From the NCBI GenBank assembly GCA_020053015.1, contig JAGVNY010000036.1, positions 1 to 44,400 on the forward strand: a DNA stretch of 44,400 bases. Reading direction: 5' to 3'. Positions 34,682-41,991 of this stretch are shown one piece after another. The notes under the pieces are model-generated. The model was given only the letters and a program-made list of their open reading frames with translations, was not told the origin of the DNA and searched no databases. The DNA is from Candidatus Zixiibacteriota bacterium (GTDB taxonomy: Bacteria > Zixibacteria > MSB-5A5 > JAABVY01 > JAHJOQ01). Numbering within the stretch: the first letter of the stretch is position 1; each line of letters begins with the position of its first letter. A program made the translations under genes and the position numbers.

Positions 34682-37600
34682 ATGGACTTTCAGAGAACTT
34701 CAGAGTTAAGGGCAAGGATTTCTTCATCACCTGACGACCACAAGAGTTACCTCGAGCTTGCTGACATCTATATCAAGGCTGGCCAACACACTGAGGCATA
34801 CGAGCACTTGTCTCTTCTTTCGGAGAGGTTGCCAGGCTCAGTCGATATTCTGGTCACTGCCGGAATGCTCGCAGCTAAGCTGGAGCGCAAGCTGGATGCC
34901 CTTAAGTGTTTCGAGAAGGCAGCAGCTATCTCACCGGAAGACAAGAACGTGCAGCACAATCTGGGCATCATCAATGCAGCGTTGGAGCGTGTATCGGAGG
35001 CAGAGATAGCTTTCCGAAAGGTAACTGAGCTGGCCCCGGATGAGGCCGAAGGCTTCAACGATCTGGGTGTAGTGTTGGCACACATGGGCAAACCGGAGGA
35101 AGCAAGAGCTGCATTTGAGGCTGCAATCGATAAGAATGCCTTCTTTGAGAGAGCCGTATCAAATTACGCCGAACTGTGTATTTCAGAGAAGCGCTATGAT
35201 GACGGCCTGCGAGCTGTAGCCAGATTCCTTTCGCTGGTCCCAGAAAGCGAAAGCATGCTCCAGCTTCGTGAAGCGCTGAAAAAGGCAGCACGTCCATCGG
35301 GCGAGCAATTCGCTTCATCAAACTTCGTCCCCAAAGGCCTTAGAATAGCATTCTTTGCAACGCAGGACACCTTCGCTCAAGGGATTCTCAGTCGGCTCGC
35401 GGCTCATAATGAGATCAAGCGCTTCGCGGGCAACACGACGCAACAACTCTCTGAACTTCTGGATTGGGCGGACCTCGCCTGGTTCGAATGGTGCGATCAG
35501 CTGCTGATTGAAGCAACCAAACTCCCCAAGAGATGCAAGATGATCTGCCGGCTCCACTCGTACGAGGCGTTCACTGACATGCCCGCCAAGGTCGACTGGA
35601 GCAAGGTAGACCGGTTAATACTCGTAAATCCGAATGTCGCCGCGATTCTCGACGAGTATCACAGTATTCCGGTAAAACGCGAGATCGTTTACAATGGCGT
35701 GGATCTCGACAAGTTTGCGTTTTGCGAGAAACAGACGCATGGCAAGAAGGTCTGCTCGCTCGGATTCATCAATTACAAAAAGAACCCCGGCCTGCTGCTC
35801 TATTGTTTCAAGGCATTGCACGAATACGATCCCGAGTTCACATTTTACATTGCCGGTCAGCACCAGGACCCCCGCATCAAGGCGTACTTCGATCATATGT
35901 TGAAACGCCTAAACATCCCCGTGACGTTCGACAATTGGGTGACCGATGTCCCCGGATATCTCAGTGACAAAGACTTCGTCATTTCCACGTCGCTGTTCGA
36001 GTCCTTTCACTATTCCATTGCGGAAGGGATGGCCTGCGGTGTCCTTCCCCTGGTCCACGCGTGGCCGGGATCGGAGAACATCTATCCATCTGAATATCTA
36101 TTCGATACACCGGCGGATTGCGTTCGGCTTGTCGGGCGTCTGATGAACTGCGACAGAAACGAATTGGCCCGGACTAATCGCGAGTACATCGCTGATCGCT
36201 TCTCTCTCGATCGTCAAATTCAGGGATTCTATTCAGTGATTGAATCACTCAGCATTCAGCCACGCACCGGTACCGGTCAAAGCAGCAGGACACAGCTGCT
36301 TCCCGAATTCGTTCACAAGAGCAGCTCGGACTTCGGCAAAGTGTCAATCGTCATTCCCACCTTTAACCGCGCTGAGTACCTGGAAGAAGCGATCGAATCG
36401 GCTCTTAAGCAAACCTATCGCAACTGCGAAGTGATAGTTTGCGATGACGCATCCACGGATGATACAAAGTACATTCTGGAGAGATACAAGGACCGGATTA
36501 CGGCGCTGTCGCATCATCGCAACCGAGGCGTGTCTGCTGCCTTGAATACGTGCATTCGCGCGTCAAGCGGGAATTATATCTCGTGGTTGTCGTCGGATGA
36601 TGTGTACATGCCTGGAAAAGTCGAGAAGCAGGCCAGTTACCTGCACGAACATCCGGACATCGCCATGGTCTATGCTGACTTCCTGTATATAGACAAGCAT
36701 TCCACCATGGGTCAGAGAGCAAACGTGTCACCGCTGACGGAAGGCGCGGAGGCACAAGAGCTCTTCGAGCGGAATCCTATCAATGGCTGTTCCGTGATGT
36801 TCCGTCGCGAATGTATCGAGAAGACGGGCTGGTTCGATGAAGGTCTTGGGGGAAGAGAGGGCTACACAGCAGACGGGGCAATGTGGCACAAGATGGCGCA
36901 TTTCTTCAAGCTGAAGTTCATGAATGAACCGTTGCTCTACTACAGGGTACATGACGGTAACGTCGCCAACAACACGGACACGCGTGCGCGGTGGGAGACG
37001 TACCGTGGATACATGCGCACCTGGTTCAGAGAATACGAAGCCAGCGCTCAAGAGAGGTCTCCACAGAAGCCCAATGCTTCTCGGACAGTCTCGAAACGAG
37101 GCTTGAATGTCGCCTGGATAGGTGTGATTGATCCGGGAGGCATATCGGCCATGTACAAGAAGGCTATTGAACGATATACGCCTCATCGAATGAGAATCCT
37201 CACTCACATGGAATCACGGGGATTCGACTCAGACATAGTCCTCACAAAGACCATGTGGGGCGGCAATCAGACAATGAAGGACTTCTCCGAGGTTCGTCGA
37301 GTCGCGGACGAGGCGGATGTTCTGCTCTTCTCTGCGGCTGTGGCGCCGGGTGCATCGAAGTTCGAGTCGCGTTTCTTCGATACCGATGACGTCCCCTTCG
37401 GGCAAATCAACTGGAAAGAATATACCTCGAAAAAGAAGTGTGCAGTGTTCTTCTACGGCTCCACTTCGATTCGACGCAATTATCAATGGTATTTGGATCT
37501 CTACAAGCAGAAGAGCTGGCCCATTATCACATGTCAGCCTGACATCTACAAGAACATGCCGGGCTCGAGTTACGTGCCGATCCTGATCGATCTACAGAAC

Positions 37601-38122
37601 GACCGCTATCATCGAAGTATCACGGGGGATGACCAGATTACGGTGGTCCATTCACCCACCGACAGACCGATCAAGAACACCGACGTATTTGAGTCAGTCG
37701 GACGGCGCATCACGCAGCGCCATCCTGAAGTCCAATTCCGCCTCTGCGAGAACATGGGCTTTGACGAAGCCATCAAGCTTAAGCGGACAGGCAACATCGC
37801 ATTCGATCAATTGCAGATCGGAGATGGATACTACTGCCTTTCGTCAGTTGAGAATTCAGCCCTCGGCATGGTGAACATCGTGCATCTCGACGATTTCGCA
37901 CGCAAGTGCATAGCCAACTCAATCGGAACCGACGAGTTGCCCTGGTACACACCCTCGACCGAAGAGGAAGTCTATCGAATCGTCAACGACTTGGTGTCTG
38001 ATCCGACTCGGCTCGAAAAAGAACAGAAGCGCACCTACGATTGGTTCAGGGAATGGTGGAATGAGAAGCATCTGATCTATTACTTGACCGATTTTCTCGA
38101 AAGGGTATATGAAGGCGCTTAG
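34682..38122 (+). CDS. Giant TPR protein with three glycosyltransferase-like modules
   Basis: 1146 aa from ATG 34682, with AAGGCGAG upstream; ATG 34643 has no ribosome site. Modules in order: TPR repeats (about 10-205), a GT-B glycosyltransferase of GT4 type (about 218-525, with ISTSLFESFHYSIAEGMACGVLPL), a GT-A glycosyltransferase of GT2 type (about 553-785, with SIVIPTFNRAEYL, DDASTDD and SDD), and a C-terminal domain (about 806-1146) that also looks GT-B-like (SCQPDIY- and HSPTDRPIKNTDVF-type phrases). There is no signal or membrane helix, so it is cytoplasmic. It probably adds two or more sugars to a protein acceptor held by the TPRs. The acceptor is inferred to be a flagellar protein from position. 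Confidence 0.85.
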   Translation: MDFQRTSELRARISSSPDDHKSYLELADIYIKAGQHTEAYEHLSLLSERLPGSVDILVTAGMLAAKLERKLDALKCFEKAAAISPEDKNVQHNLGIINAALERVSEAEIAFRKVTELAPDEAEGFNDLGVVLAHMGKPEEARAAFEAAIDKNAFFERAVSNYAELCISEKRYDDGLRAVARFLSLVPESESMLQLREALKKAARPSGEQFASSNFVPKGLRIAFFATQDTFAQGILSRLAAHNEIKRFAGNTTQQLSELLDWADLAWFEWCDQLLIEATKLPKRCKMICRLHSYEAFTDMPAKVDWSKVDRLILVNPNVAAILDEYHSIPVKREIVYNGVDLDKFAFCEKQTHGKKVCSLGFINYKKNPGLLLYCFKALHEYDPEFTFYIAGQHQDPRIKAYFDHMLKRLNIPVTFDNWVTDVPGYLSDKDFVISTSLFESFHYSIAEGMACGVLPLVHAWPGSENIYPSEYLFDTPADCVRLVGRLMNCDRNELARTNREYIADRFSLDRQIQGFYSVIESLSIQPRTGTGQSSRTQLLPEFVHKSSSDFGKVSIVIPTFNRAEYLEEAIESALKQTYRNCEVIVCDDASTDDTKYILERYKDRITALSHHRNRGVSAALNTCIRASSGNYISWLSSDDVYMPGKVEKQASYLHEHPDIAMVYADFLYIDKHSTMGQRANVSPLTEGAEAQELFERNPINGCSVMFRRECIEKTGWFDEGLGGREGYTADGAMWHKMAHFFKLKFMNEPLLYYRVHDGNVANNTDTRARWETYRGYMRTWFREYEASAQERSPQKPNASRTVSKRGLNVAWIGVIDPGGISAMYKKAIERYTPHRMRILTHMESRGFDSDIVLTKTMWGGNQTMKDFSEVRRVADEADVLLFSAAVAPGASKFESRFFDTDDVPFGQINWKEYTSKKKCAVFFYGSTSIRRNYQWYLDLYKQKSWPIITCQPDIYKNMPGSSYVPILIDLQNDRYHRSITGDDQITVVHSPTDRPIKNTDVFESVGRRITQRHPEVQFRLCENMGFDEAIKLKRTGNIAFDQLQIGDGYYCLSSVENSALGMVNIVHLDDFARKCIANSIGTDELPWYTPSTEEEVYRIVNDLVSDPTRLEKEQKRTYDWFREWWNEKHLIYYLTDFLERVYEGA

Positions 38123-39890
38123 AATAGACCTTGGGTGCGGCGACAGTCCCATAGAGGGATTCGACGGACTCGATGTTCGTCCGCTACCGGGGGTGAAGTA
38201 TGTATCGGACGTACGCCAACTTCCATTCAAAGACGGCACCGTTGACGAACTCGCAGCACGCCACGTGATTGAGCATTTTACTCGTCAGGAAGCTGCCGAA
38301 GTGCTCCGGGAATGGAGACGAGTGCTCAAGCCCGGCGCACCGATTACTATCTGGTGCCCTAATCTGCTCTATATAGCTGAAGAGTATCTTAAGCTGCCGG
38401 ACATAGACAAGAATCCGGAACGCAAGTACCATCTTCTCGGATGGTTGTACGGAGAGCAGAACTACGACACTAACTTCCATTACTTCGCATATGATTGGTG
38501 GCTGCTCGGCGAGATGTTGATCAAGACAGGCTTTGCTAAAGTCGACTCTCTGCACGATCTCCATGCACAGAATCTGTGTGTCAGGGCATACAACGCAACC
38601 TCAGTGCAAAAGGCAGCGCCAACACTACGCCACACGTTGGCCCCAAAGGTATTGGTGGAATCGACGGCGCGAGTATTCGGCGATTCGCTCTTGTCGTACC
38701 CGCTGACAGCTATTTTCAAAGCAAAATACCCGGGTGCGGTCGTTTCGTATGCCGCCGGCAAGATTGAGCGTCCACTTTTTGATATCGCATCGACCATCGA
38801 CGAGGTTACAGAGAAAACCATCGACAACCCGGCTGTGCCGCTGAACGATGGCAAGTACGATATGATTCTCCGAGGCGCATTTGATGTTGACGAGAAGTGG
38901 AAACCCCGGCGATTCATCGACGGCTTCGACGGTCCCGACGGTTGGGACAAGGTAATCGACAGCGGCAATTTGCTAAGCTTCAACTACCCCGAGGGCGACC
39001 TCAAACGACTAAGAGACGTACTCGCTCGGTCTGAAGGTAAGAAGCGAGTGATGATGTTCATACCGACTCCACGCCCCAACATGTCGATTCCGTGGGAGAT
39101 ATCCGGCTGGGACATCGCAAATTACCAGCGCGTCGTGGAACTACTCAATAGCGAGCGACGCGACCTGGAGTTCTTCGCCTTTTATGGGCATCAAGAAACA
39201 TCGCATGATGCGATCAGAGGGCCGAATGTTACCCAGCTTGGACGTCTCGCCGCCTACGAAGAAGTACTCTGGTTCTCTCACATTGACATGCTCATTTCAA
39301 CTTCGACTTCCGTGTCAGGGATGATCGCCCCGCTTGTGGAGACGCCGCAGGTCGTGATTCATACGTGCGAGGAGGACAGTTCGCCGGTGTGGTCCGGGAT
39401 TCCCGACAAGTGCGTTCTGCCGCAGCTGCGGTTCCTCTACCTCTGTTCGCACAAGACGACAGGCGAAGTTATCAGCTTTGTGAAGCCTGAAGCTGGCGGG
39501 AGAATCTACGAGTGGGAATTCAATCACTTCTGGAAACGATCTGTGGTGAAGAGACGAATGCGAGAATCTCACGACGTTAAGCCGGAGGCGGTTGCAGAAG
39601 AGGTGCTGAGGAGGTTGAGCAACCCTGATTCGCCCGGAAAGGAATGGACTCTGCCGGAAGGCCGCTCCATATGCGAGTCATGCAGGCTGAAGCAAGAATT
39701 GGATATTTGTATTTATGATTTCAAACCCCGGCTTCGAAACGGGCTATGGATGGGAGAGAACCGAGGATCGGTGCGAACAGCCGCTCCGCAATCAACAGCG
39801 GAAATGATGAACAGGCTGTCGCAGGCGGACAAGCAACTAAACGTTACCGGGATTTCCGTAGAGGAGCCGCAAGGAGACCAATATGGCTGA
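38109..39890 (+). CDS. SAM methyltransferase fused to GT9-like glycosyltransferase domain
   Basis: A 593-aa protein. The first ~160 residues form a class I SAM-dependent methyltransferase with RIDLGCGDSP (5-14), GLDV, and a LPFKDGTVDEL/HVIEHF pair like methyltransferase type 11. From about 180 the chain resembles an ADP-heptose-type GT9 transferase, with FGDSLLSYPLTAIFKAKYPGA and later STSTSVSGMIAPLVETPQVVI near 398-416, and ends with a Cys cluster CESCRLKQELDIC. It would methylate and glycosylate a glycan chain. The start overlaps the preceding gene by 14 bp and the stop overlaps the next by 8 bp, so these genes are coupled. Confidence 0.8.
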   Translation: MKALRIDLGCGDSPIEGFDGLDVRPLPGVKYVSDVRQLPFKDGTVDELAARHVIEHFTRQEAAEVLREWRRVLKPGAPITIWCPNLLYIAEEYLKLPDIDKNPERKYHLLGWLYGEQNYDTNFHYFAYDWWLLGEMLIKTGFAKVDSLHDLHAQNLCVRAYNATSVQKAAPTLRHTLAPKVLVESTARVFGDSLLSYPLTAIFKAKYPGAVVSYAAGKIERPLFDIASTIDEVTEKTIDNPAVPLNDGKYDMILRGAFDVDEKWKPRRFIDGFDGPDGWDKVIDSGNLLSFNYPEGDLKRLRDVLARSEGKKRVMMFIPTPRPNMSIPWEISGWDIANYQRVVELLNSERRDLEFFAFYGHQETSHDAIRGPNVTQLGRLAAYEEVLWFSHIDMLISTSTSVSGMIAPLVETPQVVIHTCEEDSSPVWSGIPDKCVLPQLRFLYLCSHKTTGEVISFVKPEAGGRIYEWEFNHFWKRSVVKRRMRESHDVKPEAVAEEVLRRLSNPDSPGKEWTLPEGRSICESCRLKQELDICIYDFKPRLRNGLWMGENRGSVRTAAPQSTAEMMNRLSQADKQLNVTGISVEEPQGDQYG

Positions 39891-40146
39891 GACGCTCGGC
39901 AGTCTGATGGACAAATTGAGCATTGCAAACATCAGGCTGTGGCATTTGGAGGACACCAGACGCGACACGTCACTGCCGGACAGGGAGAGACTTTCGGCTG
40001 CGGACAAGGTCGCAGTTGTCAATCGCCAGCGAAACGATCTCATTGACGAGATTGATTGCTTCCTCAGCGATGCCATCAACGGCAGAGCGAAGCTTACCGA
40101 TCCCAAAGTCAAGATCTATCGCGACGTTGAGAAGGTCGAGGTTTGA
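39883..40146 (+). CDS. Small DUF4254-like protein
   Basis: An 87-aa helical protein with TLGSLMDKLSIANIRLWHLED in the first half and VNRQRNDLIDEIDCFL in the second. That spacing resembles my memory of DUF4254, small proteins often coded next to glycosyltransferases in Bacteroidetes-like genomes. Function is unknown. It overlaps the methyltransferase-GT9 gene by 8 bp and the GT2 gene starts 1 bp after its stop, so the three are made together and probably act together. Confidence 0.6.
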   Translation: MAETLGSLMDKLSIANIRLWHLEDTRRDTSLPDRERLSAADKVAVVNRQRNDLIDEIDCFLSDAINGRAKLTDPKVKIYRDVEKVEV

Positions 40147-40147
40147 T

Positions 40148-40951
40148 ATGAAAATTGTTGGCATGGCTCAAGTCCATAACGAGGTCGAAACGGGACATCT
40201 CGATCGGTGCATGAAGCACTACTCGAGAGTGTGTGATGAGCTCGTCGTGCTCGACGATGCGTCAACGGACGGTTCGCTGGACATGATTCGTCAGTACACG
40301 AAGAATGTCATTGTCAATGAGAACAACAACTGGGACCGTGGACTCGAGACCAAGAACAAAGCAATACTCCTTGAGAACACCCTCCAGTTGAATCCGGACT
40401 GGATCGTGTCGTTCGATGCTGACGAGGTATTCGAGCGCAGGCTTCTCGACAGGAGATTCCTCGAGAACATGCTCAAATGGGCCGACACGAAGAATGTGCT
40501 CTCTCTCTGCTTTAATTGGAATCATCTCTGGCTGTCAGAGTGCTGGTATCGTGTAGATTCGAGATTGTCTACAGTGAGTCCGCCGCGTATTTGGAAGAAC
40601 ACTGGAAACATGGTGATCGAGATTACTCCGGGTCTGCACAGACGACTGTGGCCTCGTCAGATGGACAATCCGGTTCGAATCAACCTCGCGTTGATCCACT
40701 ACAGCTCCTCGTCAGAAGAGAAGCTCATTCGAAAGATCAGCAATTACTTGCGGCTTGACCCCACAGGAAACTACCGAGCCGTCCTCGAAGGTGTTGAGCT
40801 CGCGGAGGTCAATCACGACTGGTTCGAGAATGAAACAAAACCGGAACGGCGCGACCCGCCAGAGCTTGCAGAGATACATGCTCGAATTATGATGCGCCTG
40901 CAGAGGACTCCCATTCACTCAAATGAAGGTGTGGTTGCAGGCGCTGTCTAA
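40148..40951 (+). CDS. GT2-family glycosyltransferase
   Basis: The ORF track starts this frame at 39923, but ATG 40148, preceded by GAGGTTTGAT, is the real start (267 aa). The N-terminus MKIVGMAQVHNE, the nucleotide-binding LDDASTDGS and the metal-binding SFDADEVFE (Asp-x-Asp) are those of inverting GT2 glycosyltransferases. A WNHLW/IHYSS region follows. There is no membrane helix. It lies 1 bp after the DUF4254-like gene. The donor and acceptor are unknown; position suggests the same glycan as the neighbours. Confidence 0.87.
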   Translation: MKIVGMAQVHNEVETGHLDRCMKHYSRVCDELVVLDDASTDGSLDMIRQYTKNVIVNENNNWDRGLETKNKAILLENTLQLNPDWIVSFDADEVFERRLLDRRFLENMLKWADTKNVLSLCFNWNHLWLSECWYRVDSRLSTVSPPRIWKNTGNMVIEITPGLHRRLWPRQMDNPVRINLALIHYSSSSEEKLIRKISNYLRLDPTGNYRAVLEGVELAEVNHDWFENETKPERRDPPELAEIHARIMMRLQRTPIHSNEGVVAGAV

Positions 40952-40998
40952 GGAGTAGACTTGAGTCGAAAGAAACGTGTGTTGAAGGGAGATATACT

Positions 40999-41976
40999 AT
41001 GTCAAAGATACTTGTAACTGGCTGCAAAGGAACACTGGGGCAGCCGCTTGTTGCGGAACTGCAGAATCGCGGCCACGAAGTGTGGTGCATGGACTTGCAG
41101 CACCAGGCCGATGAGAACTACTTCCGCGCGGACGTTGCAAACTACCGTCAGCTTGAACGAGTGTTCGACCAGAACTACGATTACGTCTACCATCTTGCGG
41201 CCGAGTTTGGACGCATCAACGGTGAGGAATACTACGATACCCTCTGGCAAACGAATGTGATCGGAACACGTAACATCCTCGAGTGGCAGCGCAAGAAAGG
41301 ATTTAGATTGATCTTCGCGTCGTCATCAGAAATCTATGGTGACAAACACGAAGAGATACTGCGCGAAGAGATTCCGCTACATCAATCGATTATTCAGCAC
41401 AATGACTACGCCACAACCAAGTGGGTGAACGAAATTCAGATCATGAATTTCGAGCGCAGGTATGGCGTGCCGATCGTAAGGCTTAGGTTTTTCAACGCAT
41501 ACGGCCCCGGCGAGTACTATCACCATTACCGTTCCGTGGTGTGTCTCTTCTGCTACCGTGCGCTATTGGGTATACCGTATCAGGTTTACCTGGGATACCA
41601 TCGGGTGTTCATGTACATCGATGATTTCATCCCGACACTGGCGAACGTCTGCGAGAATTTCAAGGCAGGCAACGTCTACAACATCGGCGGCAAGGAGTTC
41701 AGAAGCGTGAAGGATCTGTCTGATCTCGTGCTCAGATACACAGGCGCGTCCGAGAATCTCGTGACGTATCTTCCCGAAGACAAACACAACGTGATGAACA
41801 AGAAGCCAGATATTTCAAAGGCGAAGATGGACTTCAACCACGACCCTAATCAGCCGCTTGAAGTGGGCGTTCCCAGGACGATAGAGTGGATGAAGCAGGT
41901 TTATGGAGTCGGAGCTGTCCGTCCGGCTTACATGAGCCCATATCGAGTGCCCCAGACGCCAGTCGGCGTCAGGTAA
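40999..41976 (+). CDS. NAD-dependent sugar epimerase/dehydratase (extended SDR)
   Basis: The 325-aa product has the Rossmann signature TGCKGTLG (7-14), DVANY, the catalytic triad in ASSSE (near 110) and YATTK (Tyr137, Lys141), and RFFNAYGPGE, typical of UDP-/dTDP-sugar 4-epimerases and 4,6-dehydratases. It would make a modified nucleotide sugar for the transferases around it. The precise reaction cannot be told from the sequence. GGGAGATATACT precedes ATG 40999, 47 bp after the GT2 gene. Confidence 0.9.
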   Translation: MSKILVTGCKGTLGQPLVAELQNRGHEVWCMDLQHQADENYFRADVANYRQLERVFDQNYDYVYHLAAEFGRINGEEYYDTLWQTNVIGTRNILEWQRKKGFRLIFASSSEIYGDKHEEILREEIPLHQSIIQHNDYATTKWVNEIQIMNFERRYGVPIVRLRFFNAYGPGEYYHHYRSVVCLFCYRALLGIPYQVYLGYHRVFMYIDDFIPTLANVCENFKAGNVYNIGGKEFRSVKDLSDLVLRYTGASENLVTYLPEDKHNVMNKKPDISKAKMDFNHDPNQPLEVGVPRTIEWMKQVYGVGAVRPAYMSPYRVPQTPVGVR

Positions 41977-41991
41977 GGCGAGCATAACAAG

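Noticed and set aside
34459-34709. Two short ORFs (35 aa from ATG 34459; 70 aa at 34497) between fliW and the triple-GT gene
   Set aside because: The first overlaps the fliW stop but is short and Arg/Gly-rich; the second runs into the next gene. Neither resembles a known small flagellar protein.
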